Positions 23,391 through 35,540 of a DNA stretch of 64,000 bases are shown one piece after another. The DNA lies in assembly GCF_048569485.1 (NCBI RefSeq), contig NC_134354.1, positions 689,369,584 to 689,433,583 of the forward strand, read 5' to 3'. Numbering within the stretch: position 1 is the first letter of the stretch; each line of letters begins with the position of its first letter. The translations under genes and the position numbers were made by a program. Below the pieces are notes generated by a model. The model did no database searches. It had not been told where the DNA came from and worked only from the letters and a program-made list of their open reading frames with translations. Source of the stretch: Anomaloglossus baeobatrachus (taxonomy: Eukaryota > Chordata > Amphibia > Anura > Aromobatidae).

Positions 23391-25189
23391 AACATTGCGT
23401 GCGCACAGGGTTCAGCACCAAGCGTACCTGAGCACAGCGATGCTTGCACGAGTTTTGTTCACACGTACAACATCCGATCCCCAAACCTTCATTTTTTTAA
23501 TTTGTTTTTTTTTTGTTCAAAAACCGAACCTCAGGTTCACTCATCTCCAGTTATCACCTATCCTCACTTGACCCCTTTAAGGATTTGTCCAGGATTAATA
23601 AAAGGGGTCTTCTCTCTTTGAATTAACAGCACCCCTATTGACTACTGCTGTGTCAGATATTGTAGCTTATCCAAGCTAATACAGTTAAACCCAGATGGCA
23701 CTGGGACCAACAAAAAAAAACACAACTTTTTTTTTTTAACCCTGGACAGCCCGGGTCCCTTGTTTGAGGATCCCATAAGTTGTGGCATTACGCAGGTGAG
23801 GATGGCGTGGGACCTGCATTACCTAAACTGCCCTCTGACTGACTGAACATATTTTGCATAATGCATTAAAATCAGCAATAAAAATAACCTGCACCTGCTT
23901 TTAGAGGACAGGAAGAGGACAAGGGCGCACCGCTGGCAATGACAGACTGTGGTCAGGGTTCTATCTATTATTATAGTATAATACATCAGTCTCCAGACAC
24001 GGTCATGTGATGTAAAGGGACACACAGTGAGCATACATACAGTATATGCACAGCTGTCCGATATGCACCTGGTAACCAAACAGGCACTACTTCTGTATAT
24101 CAACCCCCGACCCACAAACAAGCTATGAAATGAGATGGGTATTCTACTGTCATCCCCAAACCATATGATAGGTTGTGGCTGTGACTATGAGCTGCCACTC
24201 TATTCAATCTCTATGGGACCGTTAGTAGAGCACAGCCAAATGTATCCATAGGGCCCCGATCGCATTTGCATACAGCGTGGGAGCTATTCACAATATGTTT
24301 GGGGGGAAAACGGCATAATATAGCACTTTTTAGAATGCAGAATAGGTCCTAAGGAAGGTGGTGGTATTAGATCATACACTAAAAAACTGGTGACAGGTTC
24401 CCTTTAAATCTAAATCCCCTGTTCCTGGTATTATACTGACTCTGACATCTTCACCTTTTTTCAGCATCGCTCCAATCCCATTATGCCAACTTGTGCCTGT
24501 GATTTCTGACTGTCCAGAAGTTAGAAGTTATGTCATAAGCTTTCAATACAAGTCTGTTAGTGCCAGAACGAGGCTCTCATAGACTTATGTTGAATTGTGG
24601 CCTCCGCAGCGCCCCATGAAACAGTAGAGCAGCCAGCAGGTGACAAACTGCAAAAGACCGACCGGACGGGACGTGATAACAGATGAAGGCGGCAGAGGGC
24701 GAGAATAAGACAGGGGCAGGGGTCGGGACATAAGATTTAAAGCACCACTCCAGCAGAGATAGAAGAAAGAAAAAAAATGCTCTAGTGACACTTTAAGCAA
24801 ATCTGAACCTCAGCAGATCCGCTCTTCACTAGTGCTGACATATTGTTAGATGAAGCTGATGGTGCAGATACTGCCATTATGTTGAAAGTATCAACAGCAG
24901 AAGGAGGATGGTTGTGATTAATATCTGCTCCCTGCTACAACTGCCCAGATCAGAAAAACATCAGATCTAGGCAGATCCTAATGTGATCACCATTGTCAAC
25001 GACATCACTGAGATCAGTGTCACGATGCGGATAGCACGAGACCCAAATAAAGGGTTGATATAAACTTTTAGGGCCTACTAGAGGCATATAGTATGAACAA
25101 TCACAACAGACTTGTATACACAGATAAGGACCTTTATAGGATAAAACAAGAAAAAGAAAAAAAAGTTAAAAAAGGAACCTGACAGCAGG
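23391..25189. other. No gene recognised
   Basis: The end of an old element (GGTGACAGGTTCCCTTTAAA near 24390) is visible. The rest shows neither coding signal nor repeat structure that I can identify. Confidence 0.4.
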
Positions 25190-26397
25190 ATCCACACCTA
25201 ATTACAAGGATTACAGACCCCATTATGTGATACAATTCTACGGTATATTATGATACATATTTTGTTACATATTCAAATATGCAGACTAAAATCAGACAGG
25301 CGGGCACTACCCGCTGACCAGTCCGGGCCCAGACTGCAGGCGGGCACTACACGCCGACCAGTCGTGGCCCAGACTGCAGGCGGGCACTACACGCCGACCA
25401 GTCGTGGCCCAGACTGCAGGCGGGCACTACACGCCGACCAGTCCGGGCCCAGACTGCAGGCGGGCACTACACGCTGACCAGTCTGGGCCCAGACTGCCGA
25501 TGCATGCCCACTGCGGTGACAGATCCCACAGACGTCCTTACAGTTTCCTCCTGGAACTTTCCAGGGATCTCAGTCTGGTCCACGACAGGTCAGCGTGTAG
25601 TGCCCGCCTGCAGTCTGGTCCACGACAGGTCAGCGTGTAGTGCCCGCCTGCAGTCTGGTCCACGACAGGTCAGCGTGTAGTGCCCGCCTGCAGTCTGGTC
25701 CACGACTGGTCAGCGTGTAGTGCCCGCCTGCAGTCTGGTCCACGACTGGTCAGCGTGTAGTGCCCGCCTGCAGTCTGGGCCACGACAGGTCAGCGTGTAG
25801 TGCCCGCCTGCAGTCTGGGCCACGACAGGTCAGCGTGTAGTGCCCGCCTGCAGTCTGGGCCACGACAGGTCAGCGTGTAGTGCCCGCCTGCAGTCTGGGC
25901 CACGACAGGTCAGCGTGTAGTGCCCGCCTGCAGTCTGGGCCACGACTGGTCAGCGTGTAGTGCCCGCCTGCAGTCTGGGCCACGACTGGTCAGCGTGTAG
26001 TGCCCGCCTGCAGTCTGGGCCACGACTGGTCAGCGTGTAGTGGCCCGCCTGCAGTCTGGGCCACGACAGGTCAGCGTGTAGTGCCCGCCTGCAGTCTGGG
26101 CCACGACTGGTCAGCGTGTAGTGCCCGCCTGCAGTCTGGTCCACGACAGGTCAGCGTGTAGTGCCCGCCTGCAGTCTGGGCCACGACTGGTCAGCGTGTA
26201 GTGTCCGCCTGCAGTCTGGGCCACGACTGGTCAGCGTGTAGTGCCCGCCTGTCTGACTAGTCTGCACATTTGAATATACATCAAAAAAGGTTTCATAAAT
26301 TGTATCATTATATACAGTAAACTTGTCCTATACAATAGGTTTGTCTATAATCAACTTTTAAAGACAAATGCAGCCGTGTAATTAGATTAAAAGGTGT
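25190..26397. mobile_element. Foldback element with opposed 40-bp minisatellite arms
   Basis: The outer inverted repeats are imperfect: TTCAAATATGCAGACT...CAGACAGGCGGGCAC on the left and GTGCCCGCCTGTCTG...AGTCTGCACATTTGAA on the right, extending loosely to CACCTAATTACA/TGTAATTAGAT. The left arm (25297-25497) has five 40-bp units and the right arm (about 25576-26252) has about 17 in the opposite direction. About 80 bp of unique sequence lies between. No coding region; class unknown. Confidence 0.65.
25576..26252. repeat. 40-bp minisatellite, about 17 units
   Basis: GGTCAGCGTGTAGTGCCCGC followed by CTGCAGTCTGGNCCACGACW repeats with a 40-bp period. Units differ mainly at two positions (TCTGGT/TCTGGG, ACAGG/ACTGG). 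Each has a PstI site. Confidence 0.95.
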
Positions 26398-26456
26398 TGA
26401 TACTTTAAAGAGACCCTTTCAGGTAATATATGCAGCCCCAGCCCCGGACAACATAA

Positions 26457-26783
26457 GGCTATGTTCACACTGGGCATCTTTTGCTGCATTTTTGAGGTCA
26501 CAAAGATGAATGCATTTCCTTCTTCCAGCAAAGTCTATGAGATTTCTATGTTGCTGTCCACACTGGGCATCTTTTGTTGGCTGCATCTTGGCTGCGTTTT
26601 TGAAGATGCAGCATGTCAATTCTTTTTGCATTTTTACTGCGTGTTTGAGCCCTTCCAGTCAACAAATTTGACTTAAAAAAACGCATTGGGCAAAATGCGG
26701 TAAAAAATGCGGTAACACGCTGCAAAAACGCGTTTTTGCTGCATTTTTTTTAGTTACAAAACATGCCCTGTGTGAACTTAGCC
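26457..26783. mobile_element. 327-bp MITE with perfect TAA duplication
   Basis: TAA at 26454-26456 and 26784-26786; ends GGCTATGTTCACACTGGGC and GCCCTGTGTGAACTTAGCC. It shares the CAAAGATGAATGCATTTCC-type interior with the large foldback at 19.2 kb and is probably a short derivative of it. Confidence 0.8.
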
Positions 26784-27214
26784 TAAATCAGAGACCGGCT
26801 CCATCATTACAGAGATCTGCGTTTCACTACTAAATACTGCAGTCATTCAGAGAACACACTTTGGACAGGACACTGAGCCAACTAGTCATGGTGGCTACCC
26901 CAGGGACGTCTCCCCGCCTGTCTGCTGCCCCCACACGCTCTCCTTATACACATATTGGCCCTGACCCATCAGAATTCTTGTGTAAAACCGTTTGAAGAGT
27001 TACAAAACTTTTGCTCCTTTGTCTTTCTTATGCCAGTCCCTGCCAGATCTGGATTCTTATTAAAGAGGGTAGAAATTCATAGAAGGGTAGGCTTAGTCGA
27101 GCGTGACCAGGGAATTTAACATCATTTTTTTGCACAAAAATGGCGTCAATACTACATAAATGTAAGGCAGTCCTTGACTTGGTGGCCCATGACTGCAATA
27201 AGGAGCCAAATTCA

Positions 27215-28035
27215 TTAAAGTGAACCTGTCAGGAGGTGCAATATGCCCCCAGAATCACGAGCAGTTCTGGGTGCATATTGCTAATCCCTGCTTAACCGTC
27301 CCTGTATACACTAGCATCAATAAACAGATTTTTAGAAAAAAATATTTCTAAAGATGTTTTATCGTATGCTAATGAGGCCAGGGACTAGTCACAAGGGCGT
27401 TACTTCCCCCGACTAGTCCGTCCTCTTAGCATGTTAGTGTATGCTCACAGGGGTGTACTAACATGCTATTCAATGCAGCATCACCAGCTGTGACGCGTGT
27501 ATCTGAGTCTGCGTGAACGCTGAGCTGAATGCCGGGCACTTCCGGTCATGCGCAGTATGAAGCCGGGTGTACGCGTTCCGGCTTCAGACAGTTCTAGTGC
27601 ACATGACACATGGTTACCTCAGGGAGATCAACATCCAACACCGCGGAGACACCATCATGTGTTTCTCAACGCAGTGACACTAGAACAAGGCCCTCTGGGA
27701 AAATATGCAAAACAAGAATGCCGCGGAGACACCATCACATGTTTTGCAACGCTGGCAGGAAGCTAGCCAGGTCTTTCACCGGGAAGGAACAACCACAGGA
27801 AGGGCAGTCTCCAGTCAAGGAAACCGCCTATGTCAAACATGGTATCCATCCACAGACAGCTGTTTCGGGGTATTTGCCCCTCATCAGTGTGGAGTAGGAA
27901 ACTGGCTAGTGGGAGCAATGCCCATAGAAGACTACATAGGTAAAGATGGTTAACCTAGGGGAGATCAACATCCAACACCGCGGAGACACCATCACGTGTT
28001 TCTCAACGCAGTGACACTAGAAGGTTCCATTTAAG
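27215..28035. repeat. Dispersed repeat of unknown class
   Basis: It begins near AAAGTGAACCTGTCAGGAGG. It contains a direct duplication: AGATCAACATCCAACACCGC at about 27625 and 27962. GCTGTTTCGGGGTATTTGCC near 27860 is a motif I recall from frog interspersed repeats. Confidence 0.4.
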
Positions 28036-28553
28036 AGGCACACAGTGTTTTTTCCCCTTTACTTTTTATGGAAAAGAACAGTAGGGTGGACCCCCGAAAA
28101 ATCATCTCCACCTATGGGCCCTAGGCACCGCAGTCAGATACTGCTGTGGCAGTCATCAGTACCACTACTGAAGCAATTTAAGGCCTCCATATACAGTAGA
28201 TAAAAGTCAATGTGATTGGCCTACCAGCTATTGCGTTTGAGGGTCTCTCAGACCGACAGATGATGTCTGGGGAGAGAAGGATCCTATCAATGGATCATTT
28301 TGTTCAGTAAAGAGATGAGCGGCTCCCAGAATCTCCCAGAGAACACAGGAGCCATTGGCTGAGCGTACCTTTGTGTATGGGGGAGTCCAGGAACATAGCT
28401 GTTTAGAGTTTAGTCCTTTGACCACCTCACAGGACGGTTTGTTCTTTAATCTCGTACAAGATGGCATCACAAAATATTACAAAGTGATATGATGTCCTGG
28501 GGGTCCAGTCTTCACAGATTCTTGTGGAAACCTTGCAGATCATGTGTACCTAA

Positions 28554-29205
28554 GGCCTCTGCCACACTCACGTGAAATTCACGCACGTGCCGAGAGACAC
28601 GTATTTTCCCTGCGTGTTGCGTGCAGGTAAGTACGTGTCTCTGGTACGTGCGTGACACATGTGTTCTACGTGTGCTATCCGCGATAGCACACGTAGAACC
28701 GGTAATTATTATACTCACCTGGTCCTTCCTGATGTCCGCGCTGCTGTCCGTGGTGCTGATCCTCGGTCTCCAGCCCTCCCGTCTCCCCGCTGCTGCTGCT
28801 GCCAGGCAGTGAAGTGAATATTCTATGAGATTAATGAGCGGCGGTCGGCAGCAAGAGGCAGCAGCGGCAGAGACAGGAGGGCTGGAGAAGGTGAGTTAAT
28901 GTTTTGTTTTTTTTTCAATGACATGTGTGTTTTCTCCGGCGCGTGTCACACGGGACCGCATCCACACTACACCCGTGTGGTGCGGGTGCGGGCCGTGTGA
29001 CACCTGTGCTGCCGGTGAAAAAACGGACATGTCAGCGCTTTCAAAAACGCACACACGTACAAACGCACACGGACACACGTTCCGTGTGGTTTTACGTGTG
29101 TGTGCCTGCTACAATAGGGTAGCATTGGTTAAAGTGTCTCCGTACCGCCGGTACGTGTAAAAAATGACAAACACGTGCCGGAGGCACGGATGTGTGGCGC
29201 AGGCC
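28554..29205. mobile_element. 652-bp MITE with TAA duplication
   Basis: TAA at 28551-28553 and 29206-29208; ends GGCCTCTGCCACACTCACG and TGTGTGGCGCAGGCC. The interior is rich in ACACGTGT-type palindromes. The next MITE begins immediately after the right-hand TAA. Confidence 0.8.
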
Positions 29206-29208
29206 TAA

Positions 29209-29978
29209 GGCTGCTTTCACACTACGTTTTTTTAACATCCGTCATGAACATTTTTTTTAAAGCAAAAACGGATCCAGTGGAAACGCGTTTTCATTTCAAT
29301 GCATTTGCAATGGACTCGCGTCAACATGCGTTCACCTGCGTTTGCGTGCGTTATAGTGAGGATCCAGCGACTTGCAGGTTTTTTTAACATTTTTCAAAAA
29401 CGCTACCTGTAGCGTTTTTGAGCTGCGTCCAAATACTGCAAATTGCTGGATCCTGACTAAACTGCACGCAAACGCATGTGAATGCTGGCATGCTGATAGG
29501 ATCCTGCTTGCTCTACTGAGCATGCACAGAAACCAGCCTTGCGTGATCAGTCTCCCTCTCTCTCCACCTCCCTCCCCCTCTCTCTCCACTCTCCCCCGCC
29601 TGAGAGCGGAGGACGCTCGTAACCAAGGTAAACATCGGGTAACCGCAGTCTTAGTTACCTGATGTTTACCTTGGTTACGTGTGCAGGGAGCAGGCAGCCG
29701 GCTCCTAGCAGCTGCAGACGCTTGTAAACAATGTAAATATTGGGTATCCAAGCAAGTTACCTGATGTTTACCTTGGTTACGAGCCTCCACAGCTGTTAGA
29801 TGTCGGCTCCCAGTCTTTCACGTTCAGTTCCCCTCACTCCTGATCCCATGACTCCAATGCCCGCCCATAAACTTAAAGTGACAGGATCCTGCAAAATAAC
29901 ATGCGTTTGCAGGATCCCCTTTTGCAGCAAAAAAAACGTTCATGATGCATGTTAAAAAAACGTAGTGTGAAAGCATCC
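29209..29978. mobile_element. 770-bp MITE with TAA duplication, abutting the previous one
   Basis: TAA at 29206-29208 (shared with the neighbour) and 29979-29981. Ends GGCTGCTTTCACACTACG and CGTAGTGTGAAAGCATCC, continuing into TTTTTTTAACATCCGTCATG and its complement. It carries the second GGTAACC module. Confidence 0.8.
29619..29783. repeat. GGTAACC/ATATCGGG module, copy 2
   Basis: CGTAACCAAGGTAAACATCG and GATGTTTACCTTGGTTACG alternate in opposite orientations, then repeat in weaker form near 29730-29783. Confidence 0.7.
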
Positions 29979-30396
29979 TAAGCTGCTCCCTAAGTATCGG
30001 CCGTATGGTCAGCAGAAGTGTAGGGTGGCGTTCCTAACAATGCCGGTAGAAGACTAATTATACTATGTACATAGTACATTAACCCGAGCCTCGGTAGCCC
30101 AAGATACGACTATGAGTCACTTTGTAATGTGTAACCTTAAACCTTCGGAAGGAAAGATCTTACAACTGTTGTAGGAGATTAGGAAAAAAGATCTGCATTT
30201 TCTTATATCCAGCAAAACTCGTCTATGGGCTGTCCTGGTATTACAGCTCAGTCACATTCCTGTGAATTCACCCACAAGCAAAAGTGGGATATCTGGGAAG
30301 AAAGACCCGCCTTATAATGTCATCCAAAGTCGAAGACTTAGACAAAAATAAAAGGGGGCAATTATGTAGGTCCCTGCACCACAATTGTGGTATTAA

Positions 30397-30938
30397 AGGG
30401 GTGGTTCATCCATATTTTTTATTGTCTAGTGCGATATTATATTGAGAAACAATGTGTCTCTCAAATACCTTGTGTTGGCAATAGTGCCTGTGAGAGGCGC
30501 TATTGCAGACCGCTGTTCCCCGTCCAGTGACGTCACCGTTAAGTGCCGCACACGTCACATCCGTGCAGCCGGCTGCATTCTTCCAGACTCACTGAGCGGT
30601 GTTTCACCGCTGTCACAGCCCATCTGCTCCCCCCTCCCTCACAGCAGAGCGCTGCAAGCAAAAGACGCGACGCTCTGTGCTTTGAGGGAGGGGGGAGCAG
30701 ATGGGCTGTGACAGCGGTGAAACACCGCTCACAGCTCAGTGAGCCTGGAAGACTGCAGCCGACTGCAAGGATGCGACGTGTGCGGCACTTGACGGAGACG
30801 TCACTGGAGCGGTAACAGCGGTCTGCAATAGCGCCTCTCACAGGCACTACTGCCAACACAAGGTATTTGAGAGAAACATTGTTTCTCAATATAATATCGA
30901 GCTAGACAAAAAAAAAAAAAAAAGAGTGAACCACCCTG
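30397..30938. mobile_element. Palindromic 542-bp TTAA-flanked MITE
   Basis: TTAA at 30393-30396 and 30939-30942. The two arms of about 240 bp mirror each other around 30660; for example GAGAAACAATGTGTCTCTCA on the left and its complement near 30870. Ends are AGGGGTGGTTCATCC and GAGTGAACCACCCTG. Confidence 0.85.
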
Positions 30939-31060
30939 TTAACAGTCATAACCAAAGCCAACAAAAAAAATGGGTGAACCACCCTGTTAACAGTCATAAC
31001 CAAAGCCAACAAAAAAAATGGGTGAACCACCCTGTTAACAGTCATAACCAAAGCCAAATT
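30926..31060. repeat. 48-bp tandem repeat built from a MITE end plus flank
   Basis: Nearly three copies of a unit made of GTGAACCACCCTG (MITE terminus), TTAA and CAGTCATAACCAAAGCCAAC with an A-run. The array extends outward from the MITE's right end. Confidence 0.85.
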
Positions 31061-32510
31061 AGGGCAAAACTTGCAACTTTTTACCCTGTTTTTGAGACCC
31101 TCACCACTTTTCTTTTTTTTATCAGGATAGGAGGAGACAGAACAGCTGCCAATCTGATGGATTTACTACTTATGCCATAAACTGATGTCAATTATACAGT
31201 TATCCATTCACTTCTATGGGAGAGGGTTGGCAATTTCTGTGTCTCCAATACGAATGGGAGACATTCAAATGTGGGCTCTGGAGTCCTGCTCTAGATATCT
31301 CCATTGGGAATGTTCAGAAGAAATCTTCTAAAATGGTGAAACTCTTTATACTTTTACGATCCCAGGTCAGGAGCCAGTCTACTGGGACCACCAGTGATTC
31401 CAAGCTTGGCTGATCACACACCTCCAATGATCACACATATGGCGTATAGCTTCTGTGTTGTCACTTCCTCTAATTAGTAGAATATTCAAGCCCTTCCGAT
31501 CCAATTTTTATATTGTCCATGGTCTATCAGTGGTGAACCCTAGGCCAATTCCATGCTCGTGTCATACAGGAGTAAACTAAGCCTTGGCCTAATGTCCACA
31601 ATTGATGGCATAATCGGGATATATGATCCTAATAGTAGGAGCCACTAGACGTAAGGTCAGGCTGGGATTTGCACTGACTATTACAGAAGGGGGGTGTAGC
31701 TACATACATTTATGACATAACTGAATACCATATGAATAACTCTTTCAAGGGGTCCTACCAATGAGACCCCACTGATCACTAAAACTAAGAACTGTTACAT
31801 TACTAAATCATAGATCACACCACCATTACTCTCAATGAGACCAGTCTATGCATCTCCAGTGAGGAGCAATAGGACTGGGGTGCTCAGATGAGCAGTCGCT
31901 TCATTTTAGCAATTGTAACCCTGTTAAAGGGAACCAAGTCTGACCCTTTAAACCTCTGCCACCACTTGTGACCTGTACAGAGCTCTCTACAGCTCCATCC
32001 ATTAGTTGGTGTTAGCACTCTGTACCTTATAGCGAAGTCCTGCCCCAAACACAGGTGGAGGTGTCCGCTGCTGGTCGTATCCAAACTGTTTAAATGTCCT
32101 GGTCGATCTTTGCCAAGTCTTGCCCTGGTCTGTTAATCTAGGGGCCAGAAGAGGCCCCAGTGCAAGAACAGTATATGGGCCCTTTGCACTCTAATAGTTT
32201 GTTTATGGCAGAAGCTCTTTGCTTCTTTGGCAGTAGATGTGGCCCCCCTTACCTTTTGGGCCCCTGTGTATCTGCACTAACTGTATGTGTGGTGATTGGT
32301 GCTGATGAGGATGACTACATCATCAATTGTAGGCGTGTGGAAACCAGCGTCTGCACAGCCCCTGTGTGAGCGTGGCAATAACCTCTGCTCTGTGCTGGTT
32401 CTGATTGGCTGTAACTGCGCTCAGGATCTGCGCATGCACAGGCCACAGGATGGATCACTGTAGATGCACCAGACTGTAATGCTATGACCTGAACACTTAG
32501 AAAGGACACA
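31061..32510. other. No gene recognised
   Basis: Ordinary-composition sequence. No splice-bounded coding exon or repeat family is recognised. Confidence 0.4.
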
Positions 32511-32519
32511 CCTGGGTGA

Positions 32520-34430
32520 GGGGGGGTCACAAAACACCCGGGGGTGGGACACACACCACACCCAGGAGGGGGAGGGTGACACGACGCACCCAGGAGGAGG
32601 AGGAGGAGGGGGGGAGGGGGACACGACGCACCCAGGAGGAGCAGGAGGGGGGGGGACACGACGCACCCAGGAGGAGGAGGAGGGGACACGACGCACCCAT
32701 GAGGAGGAGGAGGGGAGTGGGGGGTGACACGACGTACCCAGGAGGAGAAGGAGGAGGGGTGACACGACGCACCCAGGAGGAGAAGGAGGAGGGGTGACAC
32801 GACGCACCCAGGAGGAGGAGGAACACGACGCACCCAGGAGGAGGAGGAGGGGTGACACGACGCACCCAGGAGGAGGAGGAGGGGAGTGGGGGTGACACGA
32901 CGCACCCAAGAGGAGGATGAGGGGAGTGGGGGTGACACGACGCACCCAGGAGGAGAAGGAGGAGGGGTGACACGACGCACCCAGGAGGAGGAGGAGGAGG
33001 GGTGACACGACGCACCCAGGAGGAGGAGGAGGAGGGGTGACACGACGCACCCAGGAGGAGGAGGAGGAGGGGTGACACGACTCACCCAGGAGGAGGAGGG
33101 GGTGACACGACTCACCCAGGAGGAGGAGGGGGTGACACGACTCACCCAGGAGGAGGAGGGGGTGACACGACTCACCCAGGAGGAGGAGGGGGTGACACGA
33201 CTCACCCAGGAGGAGGAGGGGGTGACACGACGCACCCAGGAGGAGGAGGGGGTGACACGACGCACCCAGGAGGAGGAGGGGGTGACACGACGCACCCAGG
33301 AGGAGGAGGGGGTGACACGACGCACCCAGGAGGAGGAGGGGGTGACACGACGCACCCAGGAGGAGGAGGGGGTGACACGACGCACCCAAGAGGAGGATGA
33401 GGGGAGTGGGGGTGACACGACGCACCCAGGAGGAGGAGGAGGGGAGTGGGGGTGACACGACGCACCCAGGAGGAGAAGGAGGAGGGGTGACACGACGCAC
33501 CCAGGAGGAGGGGTGACACGACGCACCCAGGAGGAGGAGGGGGTGACACGACGCACCCAGGAGGAGGGGGTGACACGACGCACCCAGGAGGAGGAGGAGG
33601 GGAGTGGGGGTGACACGACGCACCCAAGAGGAGGATGAGGGGAGTGGGGGTGACACGACGCACCCAAGAGGAGGATGAGGGGAGTGGGGGTGACACGACG
33701 CACCCAGGAGGAGAAGGAGGAGGGGTGACACGACGCACCCAGGAGGAGAAGGAGGAGGGGTGACACGACGCACCCAGGAGGAGGAGGAGGAGGGGTGACA
33801 CGACGCACCCAGGAGGAGGAGGAGGAGGGGTGAACCGACGCACCCAGGAGGAGGAGGAGGAGGGGTGACACGACGCACCCAGGAGGAGGAGGAGGAGGGG
33901 TGACACGACGCACCCAGGAGGAGGGGTGACACGACGCACCCAGGAAGAGGAGGAGGAGGGGTGACACGACGCACCCAGGAGGAGGAGGAGTGACACGACG
34001 CACCCAGGAGGAGGAGGGGGTGACACGACGCACCCAGGAGGAGGAGGGGGTGACACGACGCACCCAGGAGGAGGAGGGGGTGACACGACGCACCCAGGAG
34101 GAGGAGGGGGTGACACGACGCACCCAGGAGGAGGAGGGGGTGACACGACGCACCCAGGAGGAGGAGGGGGGTGACACGACGCACCCAGGAGGAGGAGGGG
34201 GTGACACGACGCACCCAGGAGGAGGAAGGGAGGAGGGGTGACACGACGCACCCAGGAGGAGGAAGGGAGGAGGGGTGACACGACGCACCCAGGAGGAGGA
34301 AGGGAGGAGGGGTGACACGACGCACCCAGGAGGAGGAAGGGAGGAGGGGTGACACGACGCACCCAGGAGGAGGAGGAGGGGGGGTGACACAACGCACCAA
34401 GGAGGGGGAGGGGGGGGGGGGACACTTCGC
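32520..34430. repeat. 30-bp purine-rich minisatellite, about 1.9 kb
   Basis: Basic unit GGTGACACGACGCACCCAGG then AGGAGGAGGG, with a clean 30-bp period at 33070-33390 and 33990-34200 and length variants elsewhere through added AGG or GGAGTGGGG blocks. A block of five units with ACTCACCC (33077-33210) differs from the ACGCACCC majority, showing local spread. Very long proline/serine/cysteine-rich frames on the minus strand are by-products. Confidence 0.95.
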
Positions 34431-34765
34431 CCCTCTCTGATATAAGCGTGGGGGGGTGGGGGCGGAAAGTCCTGCTGATGAGACATTTTAAAGAGAAGCA
34501 ATAATTTACAAAGCACAGATTTATCCACCATTACTAATGCATCTTTATCTGGAAGAAAAGAACACCGTCCTGACTATTGTGTCCTGCAGCATCATGTGAG
34601 GGGAGCAGATAATGCAGAGTACCAGGCTGTACTCCGCAGTATGGCCCAGCCGACACCGCGATGCGCAAACGGGAGCGGAGTACCGGGCATCTATACGTGC
34701 TGCGGTATACAGCAGTCATGTGACCCGCAGTATATACAGGGCACGGGCAGCGCAGGGATACGCAC
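34431..34765. other. CpG-rich flank of candidate promoter
   Basis: From about 34620 the sequence is CpG-rich and free of recognised repeats, with two CATGTGA E-box-like sites nearby. The 155-codon plus-strand frame starting at 34596 resembles nothing known and is probably chance. Confidence 0.4.
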
Positions 34766-34920
34766 CTGTCAGGAGCCTTCTCTCACTTGTCCCTTATTTC
34801 CTCTTCTTCCGGGAGACTTTGGACTATTTTTTATTTACCGACACGCCCACTCGGCAGCTCTTTTCTCTGATTGGGTGATTGTCTCGTCACTCCCTGTGAA
34901 GCCCCGCCCTAACAGTTGTT
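34766..34920 (-). promoter_or_regulatory. prr13: Candidate prr13 promoter and non-coding exon 1
   Basis: In minus-strand order: GC box AGGGCGGGGC (34901-34910), CCAAT (34870-34874), an A/T-rich TAAATAAAAAAT, and an ETS-type CCGGAAG (about 34807-34813). About 45 bases further is splice donor CAG|GTGCGT at 34766/34765. The spacing suits a TATA-poor housekeeping promoter with a short untranslated first exon. Assignment to prr13 is by position and strand only; a different or bidirectional gene is possible. Confidence 0.45.
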
Positions 34921-35326
34921 TCCGCCCAGCCGTGCCCGGGACGCGCCCTGGTTATCAGTACCGCAGTGTGAGGAGCATTAACCCCTTCCTTTCCCAGGAG
35001 CGCGTTATATTTGTCACCCGGGAGTGTTTCCGTGACTCATGTGACCGGGCTGTGGGCTTCTGACACAGCGGAAACGACGCCTCATTTTACCGACTGTGTA
35101 ATTTCACTTGTAAATAGGTTTGTTTTTTTAATGGAGTTTTTACCTATTTTTCCACTTTGGTCAGAGTCCATGTTATGTATTTTGGTGCAGATTTATCCCT
35201 GAAGATTGGCTAAAATTAAGATACCCCAAATAATGGCTCTTGATGGGCTGCCGCCTGTGATTAGCTGCAGAGGTCACATATCTACAGTCTATGTTCTCTT
35301 CGGAGGCTGAGCATGCTCATTCTTAA

Positions 35327-35494
35327 AGGGGTTGTCCACTACTCGGACAACTCATTCCCCCAGGCGGGGAGAGAGCAGTACACGTGTGACGTCACAACCT
35401 CACATGAGCGACGGCACCGCTGGAGCGGGAGGGTAGTGTGGGCTTTATTACTTTAATGGGGGCAAACATGGAGAATGAGAAGTGGACAACCCCT
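35327..35494. mobile_element. 168-bp TTAA-flanked MITE
   Basis: TTAA at 35323-35326 and 35495-35498; ends AGGGGTTGTCCACTACT and AGTGGACAACCCCT. Same end type as 59080-60102; a decayed fragment is near 5490-5523. Confidence 0.8.
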
Positions 35495-35540
35495 TTAAAT
35501 AATAGACAAAAGAGCCCCAAGCCTCCGCCACAAACCCACG

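Noticed and set aside
25297-26252. Regular repeats considered as a CRISPR array
   Set aside because: Units are contiguous 40-bp tandem copies with no unique spacers, in a vertebrate-type genome.
32315-34531. A 738-codon minus-strand frame of GASCHP/PPPPGCVVSP repeats
   Set aside because: Pure translation of the 30-bp minisatellite with unit-length variation; parallel long frames exist in other phases.
34596-35063. 155-codon plus-strand frame
   Set aside because: Lies in CpG-rich sequence where stops are rare, resembles no protein I know and runs against the promoter elements found on the minus strand.
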